Assembly: GCF_937884665.1 (NCBI RefSeq)
Contig: NZ_CAKZYF010000191.1
Span: 1-64,000 of the forward strand
DNA from: an uncultured Allomuricauda sp.
GTDB lineage: Bacteria > Bacteroidota > Bacteroidia > Flavobacteriales > Flavobacteriaceae
Direction of reading: 5' to 3'
Length of the DNA stretch: 64,000 nucleotides
In this document: positions 1 to 8,529 of the stretch, in pieces
Position numbering within the stretch: position 1 is the stretch's first letter
Layout: each line of letters begins with the position of its first letter
Notes under the pieces: model-generated
Seen by the model: only the letters and a program-made list of their open reading frames with translations
What the model was told of the DNA's origin: nothing
Database searches by the model: none
Translations under genes and position numbers: made by a program

Positions 1-540
1 CCGCCACATGCTCGGGAAGCGACGGGCAGATCGTACTGGATTTCACGGGCGTGGCCGACGGGGCCCATACCCTCGACTATTTCGACGGGGCCGCCAACCA
101 GACCTTCAACGTCAACGTAGTGGGCGGACAGACCACCATAAACGGACTTTCGGCAGGCACCTACGACAACATCACCATAGAGGTCTCGGGATGTACCTCG
201 ACCGATGACATCGACATCACCCTCTCCGACCCCGCAATACCCACCATTGCCATCAACGCCACCACCGACCCCGCCACATGCTCGGGAAGCGACGGGCAGA
301 TCGTACTGGATTTCACGGGCGTGGCAGACGGCAACTATGACCTCGACTATTTCGACGGGGCCACCGCACAGACCTTCAACAACGTCACCGTGGCCAGTGG
401 ACAGGCCACCATAACCAACCTTTCCGACGGAACATACGACGACATCACCATAACCGTCTCGGGATGCACATCCGCCGAGGACATCGACATCACCCTCTCC
501 GACCCCGATGCGCCCACCATTGCCATCAACGGCTTTGCCT
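1..540 (+). repeat. Two near-identical 270-bp coding repeats, G+C rich
   Basis: Bases 1-60 and 271-330 differ at one position of 60, giving an exact 270-bp (90-codon) period. The next unit at 541 keeps the protein pattern but not the DNA sequence. The first unit is cut by the window edge, so the array probably continues upstream. By hand count, bases 1-60 have 40 G/C of 60 and bases 601-660 have 21 of 60. Confidence 0.9.
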
Positions 541-2231
541 CGCCTACAACTTGTGGAGGAACCAATGGTAGCATATCCTTTGACTTTACAGGGATACCGG
601 ATGGAATTTATAATATCGATTACGATGGAGGGTCGTTTAACAACGTTAGCATTATTGGCAATACTGCTGTTATAACTAACTTATCAGCAGGGACTTATGA
701 TAATATTAGCATAACAGTAAATTCTTGTATTTCTGCTGAGTTCCCCGATGTAACCTTGAACGATCCAGCCACTCCCACTATTACATTGGTGGGCAGTACA
801 CATCCGACAGCTTGCGGACTAACTGACGGTACCATAACTCTATCCTTTACCGGAATAGCGGATGGTATATATGACATTGATTATGAAAATGGTGTGTTCT
901 TTGGACAAGAAATTGCTTTTGGGCAGACCATCATTCAGAATCTGGGTGAAGACACATATAACGATATTAGTATAACAAAATTTGGATGTAAATCTCTTGA
1001 AAATATTGATGTAGTTTTAAGTACTCCACCGCCACCAGTTCTAGATGGAATTGCAAATCAGGTTTCTTGTAATACCTATACCCTTCCCAGCATTTCAGGG
1101 TCAAACTTATCCGGAAGCGAAGCATATTATGATGAAACAGGTGGGGGAGGCACCCAATACTTACCAGGAGATGAAGTTACTAGTACCAAAACTTTATACA
1201 TTTTTAGTCCTGGAACCGGAAATTGTCCTGATGTTGAAAGTTCATTTACCATAACTATAAACACCTTATCAGTATCTGTCATAGCAACGGCTGAGTCTTG
1301 TGTCGGTGAAGCTGATGGAAGTATTAACGTTACCATAAATAATGGGACAGGGCCATTTAATATACAATTAAACTCAGGTGCTTCACAAGTCTTCCCTAAT
1401 AACGTATTTGCTCTAGAAAACCTTGGTACCGGAAATTACCTACTGGACATTACAGATGCCGATGGATGCCAAACCACATCCAGTATAGAAGTGATGGCCG
1501 GGCCAAATCTAGAGGCTTCGGTAACGTCCATTACTTCATGTAAATCAGGTTCGGCCATTAACACCATTCAAGTAGATTTTGTGGATTCGTCCGTGGCTTC
1601 CAACGTGCTGTACGCCCTAGATTCAAACAATCCAGAAGATTTTATTTTGGCTCCTGATTTTGGCAATATCCCTTCTGGAAATCATATTGTATCAATTCTC
1701 CATACCAACGGATGTTTGGTAAATATTCCATTCGTTGTTCCAGAAAATCTTGAGTTGGAGTTAACGGTCACTGGAATTGCTTCTGCCACAATTAGTGCAA
1801 ATGCGACAGGTGGTGTTCAACCCTACACGTATTTCTTCGGCAGTGCCCCCGGAAGTACAGACAATACTTATACTACAACTCAAAATGGAACCCTAATTGT
1901 TCGCGCAGTGGATGCGAATGGATGCGAGGTCATTGGTGTAATAGAAATAAACTTGGATTTTGAGGATATTGAAATCCCGGACTTTTTTACACCTAACAAC
2001 GATGGCCAAAATGATTTTTGGAGACCCCGAAACATAGAACCCTATCCCAATATTGAAACTTCAATTTTTGATCGCTATGGGAGAAGTATTAAAATAATGG
2101 GAGTTCTCGATAATGGTTGGGATGGATTCTATAATGGTAGACCGCTGCCTGCGGGAGATTATTGGCATATCGTTAAACTGAATGACGGATCTGGACGTGA
2201 ATTTGTTGGGCATTTTACGCTGTTCCGATAA
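3..2231 (+). CDS. SprB-like repeat adhesin, T9SS type B substrate (5' end outside window)
   Basis: The reading frame is open from the first complete codon at base 3, so the true start lies upstream of the window. About 742 residues are visible. The first part is a series of roughly 90-residue repeats resembling the SprB repeat (TCSGSDGQI, FTGVADG, NLSDGTYD, TVSGCTSAEDI, TLSDP). An adhesin-like stretch follows (about 1045-1260), then another SprB-type unit (ESCVGEADGSINV). The last about 85 residues are a CHU_C / gliding-motility C-terminal domain (FFTPNNDGQNDFW, IFDRYGR, GWDGFYNGRPLPAGDYW), which in this phylum directs export by the type IX system and surface anchoring. A PorP/SprF gene starts 13 bp downstream, the usual partner arrangement. 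Known SprB is a mobile gliding adhesin; whether this one serves gliding is inference. Codon usage changes abruptly near base 540. Confidence 0.9.
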   Translation, partial: ATCSGSDGQIVLDFTGVADGAHTLDYFDGAANQTFNVNVVGGQTTINGLSAGTYDNITIEVSGCTSTDDIDITLSDPAIPTIAINATTDPATCSGSDGQIVLDFTGVADGNYDLDYFDGATAQTFNNVTVASGQATITNLSDGTYDDITITVSGCTSAEDIDITLSDPDAPTIAINGFASPTTCGGTNGSISFDFTGIPDGIYNIDYDGGSFNNVSIIGNTAVITNLSAGTYDNISITVNSCISAEFPDVTLNDPATPTITLVGSTHPTACGLTDGTITLSFTGIADGIYDIDYENGVFFGQEIAFGQTIIQNLGEDTYNDISITKFGCKSLENIDVVLSTPPPPVLDGIANQVSCNTYTLPSISGSNLSGSEAYYDETGGGGTQYLPGDEVTSTKTLYIFSPGTGNCPDVESSFTITINTLSVSVIATAESCVGEADGSINVTINNGTGPFNIQLNSGASQVFPNNVFALENLGTGNYLLDITDADGCQTTSSIEVMAGPNLEASVTSITSCKSGSAINTIQVDFVDSSVASNVLYALDSNNPEDFILAPDFGNIPSGNHIVSILHTNGCLVNIPFVVPENLELELTVTGIASATISANATGGVQPYTYFFGSAPGSTDNTYTTTQNGTLIVRAVDANGCEVIGVIEINLDFEDIEIPDFFTPNNDGQNDFWRPRNIEPYPNIETSIFDRYGRSIKIMGVLDNGWDGFYNGRPLPAGDYWHIVKLNDGSGREFVGHFTLFR

Positions 2232-2244
2232 ATGAAATTAAATA

Positions 2245-3189
2245 ATGAAGAAAACAGTATTTATCATATTAGTATTGGGAGCTTTTGTGGTTCGTGGGCA
2301 GGAATTGACCATCCCACAACTTTCCCAGTATTTGTCAGACAATCCTTTTTTAATGTCGCCCTCATATGCCGGAATTGGCAATTATGTGAAAGTGCGAATG
2401 AATGGGCTGACCCAATGGGTTGGAATTCCTGATGCACCAGATACCCAATCGCTCTCTGCAGATGTTCGATTAGGTAATAGGTCTGGAATTGGTCTAGTTC
2501 TTTACAACGACTCCAATGGAGAGACCCAACAAAGGGGCAGTAAGGTCTCCTTTGCGCATCATTTAACCATTGACAGATATGAAGACCATTTTCTATCCAT
2601 GGCCTTGTCCTTCAATCTCAACCAGTTTAGGATCGCCATAGAAAATTTTGACGATAACAATGATTTGGGAATTAACAACGATAGGGCTTCAAGTAACCCC
2701 AATTTTGACATAGGCACCCTCTACAGAAAAGGAAATTTTTATTTAAGCCTAAATGTTGCAAACCTTTTGAACAAGGATTTTGAAAAGTTCAATTTTCTGT
2801 TTGAACCCAATGTATTAAGAAACTATTATTTGTACTCTGGATATAAATTCAGAAAAAGTAGAAGAGCCGATTTTGAATGGGAACCTTCAATATTCTTTCA
2901 ATATTTTGAAAGTGATGGGCGTTCCGTGACGGATTTAAACCTGAAATTCAGAAAATATGATTTTATCAATTACTACTATGCGGGTATTACCTATCGATTT
3001 TTAAATGATCAGGTTGCACAGCCCCTTTATGTGGCTCCGATAATCGGACTCAACAAAGGTGGTTTTTACTTTGGTTACTCTTATCAAATCATCCTCAACG
3101 AATTGTTGGGATATTCCAGCGGAACGCATGTTCTAACACTTGGTGTGGATCTTTTCCAAGGAATTTCCAACTGTACATGTACTTATTAA
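2245..3189 (+). CDS. PorP/SprF family outer-membrane protein
   Basis: A 314-residue protein with an N-terminal signal peptide (about residues 1-18, ending near VRGQE). The following sequence has the family start pattern (LSQYLSDNPFLMSPSYAGIG, then LTQWVGIPDAPDTQSLSAD) and later GNRSGIGLVLYND. The remainder alternates in a beta-barrel manner and ends in an aromatic-rich strand. In this family SprF works with SprB, and other members pair with T9SS type B adhesins for secretion or surface attachment. It begins 13 bp after the SprB-like gene and is surely in its operon, so it is the likely dedicated partner of that adhesin. It is a paralogue of the gene at 20429-21349. Confidence 0.9.
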   Translation: MKKTVFIILVLGAFVVRGQELTIPQLSQYLSDNPFLMSPSYAGIGNYVKVRMNGLTQWVGIPDAPDTQSLSADVRLGNRSGIGLVLYNDSNGETQQRGSKVSFAHHLTIDRYEDHFLSMALSFNLNQFRIAIENFDDNNDLGINNDRASSNPNFDIGTLYRKGNFYLSLNVANLLNKDFEKFNFLFEPNVLRNYYLYSGYKFRKSRRADFEWEPSIFFQYFESDGRSVTDLNLKFRKYDFINYYYAGITYRFLNDQVAQPLYVAPIIGLNKGGFYFGYSYQIILNELLGYSSGTHVLTLGVDLFQGISNCTCTY

Positions 3190-3212
3190 TCTTTTAAAAA
3201 CACGTATGAAAT

Positions 3213-4205
3213 ATGATTTCAAAAAAGAAAAGGGTACTTTTTAAAAGTACTATTGCAATTGCAATTGCTTTATCAAGTTGTAGCAAGGATAACGAAGTTG
3301 ATTCGAACTCCGCCGAAAAAGAACGGATTATTTCTTTTACTACCTCAGATACTATAATCCGAATTACCGTTGATGGTCATGATATTCCTGTTTACCTTTC
3401 CCTTCCCAGAGATTGCAATGAAGAAACCTTTCCGGCGGTGGTAACATTGCATGGATCTAATGGTCTATGGTCGGACGCCGATTCGGGAAAGGGATTGTCC
3501 AGACAGTTTAAAGATTGGCAACAAGTTTTTGCGCAAAACTGTGTTGTTGGTGCTTTTGTTGATAGTTACACACCAAGGGGTGTGACCACTAGAACCGGAA
3601 AATTCAGGAACCTTCCGGATAATATTCCGATAAGCGCTCAATATGTGAGGCCTAGGGACGCCAATGCAACTTTAAAGTTTCTTCAAAATTTAAAATCTCC
3701 CAACGGTAAACCCCTGATTGATGAAAACCGCATTGGACTTCTAGGTTTCTCCGACGGTGCAAGTGCCACAATGGCTTCTTTGATTGATTTGGACCGTGTT
3801 CCCGAAAATTTTGAATGGACGCAAAGCCAAGATGGCAGGACTTACAATCTATCAGATGGCGTACTGCCTCCTCAACCCAAACCTGAAAATGCTTTTACAG
3901 GAGGTGTGTTTTACTACGGTGGTTCCGTTGGTTACAATTACTGGGGAAAGCATCCTTGTGGTTCAGAAGCGATGGAAAACAATGTTTTTTATCCTTATGC
4001 TCCCATGCTTTTTCATATTCCTTCAGATGACAACCTTACGGAAAACACCTTGTGTATGATTGAAGTTCTTCAAAGAAAAGGTGCTCCAATTGAAATGCAG
4101 TTCTACCCAAATGCATCTCATGGGTTTGATACTGATAATCTGAGTTCAAGCAGAAACGCCAGGGAAAAAACAATCTCTTGGTTCAAAAACCAATGGTCAA
4201 AATAG
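3213..4205 (+). CDS. Dienelactone hydrolase-like alpha/beta hydrolase, lipoprotein
   Basis: A 330-residue protein with a lipoprotein signal peptide (LSSC, Cys23), so probably anchored to the outer membrane or surface. The fold is an alpha/beta hydrolase: VVTLHGSNG near residue 76 for the oxyanion strand, nucleophile elbow GFSDG with Ser180, a likely acid at Asp272 or Asp273 (IPSDDN) and His303 (NASHGFD). This layout matches the dienelactone hydrolase / prolyl-oligopeptidase-like families. The substrate cannot be told. It follows the PorP/SprF gene by 23 bp and may be cotranscribed, though a functional link to the adhesin is not evident. A weak GGACAG/CTGTCC hairpin follows the stop at 4221-4249 but lacks a T tract. 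Confidence 0.85.
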   Translation: MISKKKRVLFKSTIAIAIALSSCSKDNEVDSNSAEKERIISFTTSDTIIRITVDGHDIPVYLSLPRDCNEETFPAVVTLHGSNGLWSDADSGKGLSRQFKDWQQVFAQNCVVGAFVDSYTPRGVTTRTGKFRNLPDNIPISAQYVRPRDANATLKFLQNLKSPNGKPLIDENRIGLLGFSDGASATMASLIDLDRVPENFEWTQSQDGRTYNLSDGVLPPQPKPENAFTGGVFYYGGSVGYNYWGKHPCGSEAMENNVFYPYAPMLFHIPSDDNLTENTLCMIEVLQRKGAPIEMQFYPNASHGFDTDNLSSSRNAREKTISWFKNQWSK

Positions 4206-4389
4206 CCCAAATTCAATTTCGGACAGGAAATGGCCTTTTCAAGCTGTCCCACCCCTCATCCTCCTAAAGCCATATTTCGTTCTCTCAATAACCCCAAGTA
4301 AAGGAACGAAAAAAATCCAGCCTCAAAATGATAAAATCAAAATTAACAGGGACCAACCGGCCCTATTAGCAATTATTAACTGAACCACG

Positions 4390-4782
4390 ATGAAAGATAA
4401 TTTTTTGGAAAAATGGATTTTAAACTTGGTAAAATCTGAATATGAGATTGGTAATATTTCGAAGAATGCCACTTATAAGTTTAAGGAACAAAAAGACGAT
4501 TTTGTAGAAGTTACCTTGGAATGGGTCAATTCTGAGAATGATGAATGTAAAATTATATATAAAGCCCGGTCTTTCGGTAAAGAAAATCAATTGAGTGAAA
4601 GTGAGATTTTCAATAATCCGATTTTCAAGATGGAGAATTACTATACTCTTGAAATACATAGCTATATCAACAATGTTAAAAGAAGCTATAGTACCCGGAA
4701 AATCGTGGATTATGACGTGGACAATGTCATTGATCAATTAAATCATTTGGATGAAATCAAAAAAATAGGAACTCTTGAATAG
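4390..4782 (+). CDS. Hypothetical protein, 130 residues
   Basis: I do not recognise this protein. It has no signal peptide or membrane segment and is rich in charged residues (K, E, D, N), which suggests a soluble cytoplasmic protein. The N terminus is predicted helical (FLEKWILNLVKSEYEIG), followed by likely beta strands (VEVTLEWVNSEN, KIIYKARSFG) and a C-terminal helix (DNVIDQLNHLDEIKKIG). It lies alone between a hydrolase gene 184 bp upstream and an unrelated hypothetical gene 258 bp downstream. The long spacing on both sides and A+T-rich composition fit an accessory gene. Coding status rests on the clean ATG-initiated frame. Confidence 0.6.
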   Translation: MKDNFLEKWILNLVKSEYEIGNISKNATYKFKEQKDDFVEVTLEWVNSENDECKIIYKARSFGKENQLSESEIFNNPIFKMENYYTLEIHSYINNVKRSYSTRKIVDYDVDNVIDQLNHLDEIKKIGTLE

Positions 4783-4928
4783 CTGAGTGACGATTGATGT
4801 TCAATGCAACAATTACAGATAATCAAACTATCATGAAGCAGAAAGCCTCTTTGCTTTATTGAATATTGGTAGATAGAGAATCCTGTCCTAGTAGCAGTAC
4901 TTTATCGGGAAAAAATGTATTTCATCCT

Positions 4929-4952
4929 ATTTTTCCCATCCATCAATTGAAA
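4929..4952 (+). repeat. 24-bp repeat, copy 1
   Basis: The sequence starting ATTTTTCCCATCC and ending TCAATTGAAA recurs at 5842-5865 with a single A/G difference. The 3' part holds the palindrome TCAATTGA. This copy lies 88 bp before the start codon at 5041. Function is unknown; a regulatory site or a duplication remnant is possible. Confidence 0.75.
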
Positions 4953-5040
4953 CCACGCATCCACATATTCCTACCCTCACAAACCATCATAAATCAGTTC
5001 CTTTAACCTAGGAATAAAGTATATTATTTTAATTGTAAAA

Positions 5041-5712
5041 ATGTATTTATTAGTTATTGTTTGGGCCTTTATATGTGCCTTTTTAATTATCGCATATCCC
5101 ATTTATTTATACAAAAAGTCATCCCACAGTTCCTTTTTAAATGAGAATGAACTTGAGAATAGCATCAATCAAGTAGAATTGTACTCTTTTGATTTGAAAA
5201 ATAAACCAATGGGATGGTCTTTAACTCTAAAAATTCCAGAAATTACGGAAGAAGTTCTCTTTGAAAACACAATTCTATTTTATCTGGAAACTGATGAAAC
5301 CTGTTTAAAGTTACCCATAAACAATGCAACCCTTGGGTATACGGCCAATGTATTCAAGAATATTGGAAAAGTCTACCTAACCTTTAAATGCCTTAAAGAT
5401 GGAGTAACCAATTATAGCACACCCCCATGTCATCTTCACAGTTTGAAAGTCTTACTGCTAAAATCCAAATGTTCACTTTCTATCAATTCCAAAATTTACA
5501 ACAGTCCTGGCAACCACAGGACTTACCAATTGCTTAAACTTGCCAATATCAACATTCATGATTATGAAGAAACCTTGGGTTACTTAAGTAATATCAGCAA
5601 AATACATTTTAAGGGGCATTATAAAAACCGAGTTATGATACCACAATGTAAAAAATCAAATTTTTCTTCAAATCAAGAACTTATGCCCGAGCTTTCTGGC
5701 AGAGGTGTTTAA
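5041..5712 (+). CDS. Hypothetical membrane-anchored protein, 223 residues
   Basis: I do not recognise this protein. Residues 2-24 form one hydrophobic segment (LLVIVWAFICAFLIIAYPIYL) followed by KKSS, so it is probably an N-in anchor with an outward C-terminal domain, or an uncleaved signal. The rest looks like a mixed beta domain with five cysteines. The ATG start has no competing start nearby. The gene is bracketed by the two copies of a 24-bp repeat (4929-4952 and 5842-5865) and followed by almost 1 kb without genes, which suggests a small accessory insertion. No domain assignment is offered. Confidence 0.6.
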   Translation: MYLLVIVWAFICAFLIIAYPIYLYKKSSHSSFLNENELENSINQVELYSFDLKNKPMGWSLTLKIPEITEEVLFENTILFYLETDETCLKLPINNATLGYTANVFKNIGKVYLTFKCLKDGVTNYSTPPCHLHSLKVLLLKSKCSLSINSKIYNSPGNHRTYQLLKLANINIHDYEETLGYLSNISKIHFKGHYKNRVMIPQCKKSNFSSNQELMPELSGRGV

Positions 5713-5841
5713 AATAATCCACATTGCGTTTTTCTAAAACATAATCTTGAACTATTTGGTTTTTATGATTAGCTGTAAACTAAGCCTTCGGTGCAGAATG
5801 GAATCTTTCCATATAGATTTTAAAAAACTCACATCTTTGAG

Positions 5842-5865
5842 ATTTTTCCCATCCGTCAATTGAAA
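5842..5865 (+). repeat. 24-bp repeat, copy 2
   Basis: Matches 4929-4952 at 23 of 24 positions and lies 129 bp after the stop of the hypothetical gene. In this copy the CCCAT at 5848-5852 can pair with ATGGG at 5866-5870, so it may also fold as a small hairpin around TCAATTGA. Confidence 0.75.
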
Positions 5866-6021
5866 ATGGGCATTTATCAATTGTGACATCATTTTTTCCA
5901 GAAAACAAAGACATTTGATGTCATAATAATGTAATAAACAATTTAAGCTTAATTATAAAATTTCAGACTTTTTCAATCTTGTGTTACAAAAATTCTTTTC
6001 TGGATTTTACTTTATAGGTTG

Positions 6022-6087
6022 GGCCGCTGTTATCTTCTTCTTACCCGTTTCTTGGTGTGGTGTCATTGGAAGGACAGCGGCCTTTTT
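6022..6087 (+). ncRNA. Candidate structured RNA element A (stem plus T run)
   Basis: GGCCGCTGT at 6022-6030 is perfectly complementary to ACAGCGGCC at 6074-6082 and is followed by TTTTT at 6083-6087. The 43-nt loop is too long for an ordinary terminator, so this looks like a small RNA whose ends pair and which stops at the T run. It shares layout with the element at 6245-6338, including GGACA just before or in the 3' stem strand. The alternative is a long-loop terminator. No Rfam family is claimed. Confidence 0.35.
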
Positions 6088-6244
6088 AGAAGGAAGTTAT
6101 TGCAAAACTTCATTTTTAAGTTAAAAAGGATCACGCTTGATTGAAAACAAACCGATATGATTTAAAAGTAAAGTATACGCTTCTTTTTGACCAGTTAAAA
6201 CCGAGATGAAGAATTTACTTGTTCTACACATAATATATTATCCT

Positions 6245-6338
6245 AACCTGCCGTGATAATACTTTTGAAATTAGCCTAAAAGCGAGTATGGGGTTATGCT
6301 GCGAAAGGCCAAACTAAAAAAGGACACGGCAGGTTTTT
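6245..6338 (+). ncRNA. Candidate structured RNA element B (stem plus T run)
   Basis: AACCTGCCGTG at 6245-6255 pairs perfectly over 11 bp with CACGGCAGGTT at 6325-6335, and the T run continues to 6338. Inside the loop GCCT (6274-6277) can pair with AGGC (6306-6309), and AGC (6281-6283) with GCT (6298-6300), giving nested helices. As in element A, GGACA precedes or enters the 3' stem. Two neighbouring elements with different stem sequences but the same plan suggest a small non-coding RNA family. Confidence 0.38.
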
Positions 6339-6688
6339 AAATTACTATACTATAACTGGTTTGAATTTCCCTTGGCAAACCAACTCTTAAACACCAGGAA
6401 ACAAAACACCTACCTTGTTAAAACCTTATTTTTTTTGTACAGAATTCTTATTATACAGTATGTACAATATTTTTATGCACTGTAAATCAGTAATTTCTAT
6501 GTTTTTGTTTGTTAAAAAAATGATTTTAATCGTAGTAGGTTTTATTTTTGAATAAACCATAAATCTAGTAAATAGCTCTTGTAGTTAATTTTTCGTTATA
6601 CGTTTCCGGACCAATTCAAACAAAAACACACCTTAGTTAAAATACCAGGTTTTGTATCTTCCTGAAACGGAGCAACACTTCATTGTAA

Positions 6689-8521
6689 ATGGATAAGCTA
6701 ATAGGCATCTTTCTATTTTTTCTTTTAGGGCTTTTTACGGCCTATTGCCAAGAAGATAATTTGAATAAATACAAGGAGGTTCCCTTCTCCATTTTTGAAG
6801 GAAAAAGTCAGACAGAAGACTTGTCCCAGCTATTGGCATCCAAGCCTACATTCATTCCATTCAAGGAATTTGACAAAGATTCCAAATTCTCCCAAACTTA
6901 TTGGTTGAAAGTGAATCTTACTAAAGAGTTCGATACCTTGCTCACCAGAAAACAGTGGAGACTACATACTTCTTCGTTTGAATTTGCAGAAATGTATTTT
7001 AATTCTTCCGAAGGAATTGATAGCTATACCTTTGGAATGTACAACATGTCCGAAACAAGAAGTTCAGTGGACTACCATCCAGGCATACCTTTTGAATCAA
7101 GTTCACTTATAGATGGACATCTTTACATCAAGTTTTACTTTTTAGATGCCCCTTACAATTTTTTGAAAAAAATACGGATTTTCTATACATCGGAAGAAAC
7201 CAACGAGTTTTTTTCCAAATACTACTCACAGGGCCAAGTCAACAAATTCTTTCAACACTATGCATTCTTTGGCCTATGCCTCATTGTTTTTATATGCTTT
7301 GTATTTATCTATGGAGTAGTACAAAAAAGAGAATTTCTTTATTATGCGTTATATGTATTCTTTAGCGGAGTGTACTTGGTTACGCCAGACCTGCCCTTTG
7401 ATTACGTTATTCATCTAATTCACAATCGTATAGCACATTTTTTTCTACTGTCTTCGCAAATCTATATCAACCTTTTTTATTGTTTATTCCTTATATACTA
7501 TTTGAATACCCGTAAAGACTATCCAAAACTCCATGTTTTTCTAAAAGGGATAATTATCATCTTAACTGTAACCGTATTTGCCGATATCTTAGGAAAACTA
7601 CTAGGCTTCAACATACTCCGCTTTTATCTGTTTAATTTTCAAAGGATATTAATGACCCTTTTTGGAGTGGTTGGCATGATCTATCTTCTTCTGAAAGCCA
7701 AAAACCAGTTGGCGTATTTTATTGTTTTAGGCTCATTTTGCTATATGTTGGGAGCCTGGGGCTACTTCTTCTTTGCTGATTCCAGTTTCATGGTTGCCGG
7801 TATTACTTTGGAAATCATCATTTTTACCTTAGGTATCGCCTACAAAGTAAATTCGCAGTACAAAGCAAAGCTACTGTTACAAAAAGAGGTTTCCCAAAAA
7901 GAAATAAGTGCACTCCGGGCACAGATAAATCCCCATTTCATCTTTAATTCGCTCAATTCAATACAACACCTAATTTTAACCGATGATAAAATGGGCGCGC
8001 TCAAATACTTGAATCAATTTGGAAAGTTGACCAGAAGTGTCCTGGACAATTCCAACCAAACTAAAGTGAGCCTGACCGATGAAATAAAAGTACTGCGCTC
8101 CTATTTAGAATTGGAATCATTGCGGTTTGATAACACTTTTTCCTATAAAATTGAAATAGATGATGTCTTGGATACAGAAGATGTGGAAATTCCCTTGCTT
8201 CTGATACAACCGTTTGTTGAAAATTCAATAATACACGGTTTGATGCCTAAACAATTTGGGGATAAAAAATTAATCATCCGATTTAAATTAGAAGGAGAAG
8301 ACTTAATTTGCGAAGTAGAAGACAATGGTGTTGGAAGAATAGCCTCACAAAGCCTCAAATCGACAACAAAAAAGTCGAGAGGTATGGAAATCACAGAAAA
8401 ACGACTAAAATTGATTTCCAGTTCCAATCGCAAAGACGCCAATATAAATATCGAGGACAAACTTGATGCGAAAGGAGAAGCCTCTGGAACGAAAGTCATT
8501 ATTAGAATTTTAGCAGCTTAG
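6689..8521 (+). CDS. LytS-type sensor histidine kinase with 7TMR-DISM sensor
   Basis: A 610-residue membrane kinase. It has a signal peptide (about 1-20), an extracytoplasmic beta-rich domain like 7TMR-DISMED2 (about 30-170), about seven membrane segments (190-385, 7TM-DISM type) and a cytoplasmic His_kinase domain (PF06580 type). The phosphoacceptor is His416 in LRAQINPHFIFNSLNSIQH. The ATPase part shows the N box (QPFVENSIIHG) and a glycine box (EDNGVGR). Such kinases sense an extracellular ligand and phosphorylate a LytTR regulator. That partner starts 8 bp downstream (8530), so the pair is one operon. The ligand is unknown. TACAG-type repeats about 200 bp upstream could be binding sites for the partner. 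Confidence 0.9.
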   Translation: MDKLIGIFLFFLLGLFTAYCQEDNLNKYKEVPFSIFEGKSQTEDLSQLLASKPTFIPFKEFDKDSKFSQTYWLKVNLTKEFDTLLTRKQWRLHTSSFEFAEMYFNSSEGIDSYTFGMYNMSETRSSVDYHPGIPFESSSLIDGHLYIKFYFLDAPYNFLKKIRIFYTSEETNEFFSKYYSQGQVNKFFQHYAFFGLCLIVFICFVFIYGVVQKREFLYYALYVFFSGVYLVTPDLPFDYVIHLIHNRIAHFFLLSSQIYINLFYCLFLIYYLNTRKDYPKLHVFLKGIIIILTVTVFADILGKLLGFNILRFYLFNFQRILMTLFGVVGMIYLLLKAKNQLAYFIVLGSFCYMLGAWGYFFFADSSFMVAGITLEIIIFTLGIAYKVNSQYKAKLLLQKEVSQKEISALRAQINPHFIFNSLNSIQHLILTDDKMGALKYLNQFGKLTRSVLDNSNQTKVSLTDEIKVLRSYLELESLRFDNTFSYKIEIDDVLDTEDVEIPLLLIQPFVENSIIHGLMPKQFGDKKLIIRFKLEGEDLICEVEDNGVGRIASQSLKSTTKKSRGMEITEKRLKLISSSNRKDANINIEDKLDAKGEASGTKVIIRILAA

Positions 8522-8529
8522 GAAATAGT

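Larger units (their letters stand above)
5713..6688. other. 976-bp intergenic region with repeat and hairpin elements
   Basis: I see no convincing coding frame here. The region holds copy 2 of the 24-bp repeat (5842-5865), a GACATCA/TGATGTC inverted repeat (5885-5922), two candidate structured elements each closed by a long stem and followed by T runs (6022-6087 and 6245-6338), and a cluster of TACAG/CTGTA repeats (6438-6484) upstream of the LytS-type kinase gene. Confidence 0.6.

Noticed and set aside
2232-2432. Open frame at 2232-2432 (plus)
   Set aside because: It overlaps the PorP/SprF gene in another frame and shows no protein-like features.
4221-4249. Hairpin GGACAG/CTGTCC as a terminator
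   Set aside because: It has no T tract, so it was left out of the terminator list.
5513-5542. GCAACC at 5513 with GCTTAAAC 16 nt later
   Set aside because: It is inside a coding region and the second box does not match GTCT. Taken as chance.
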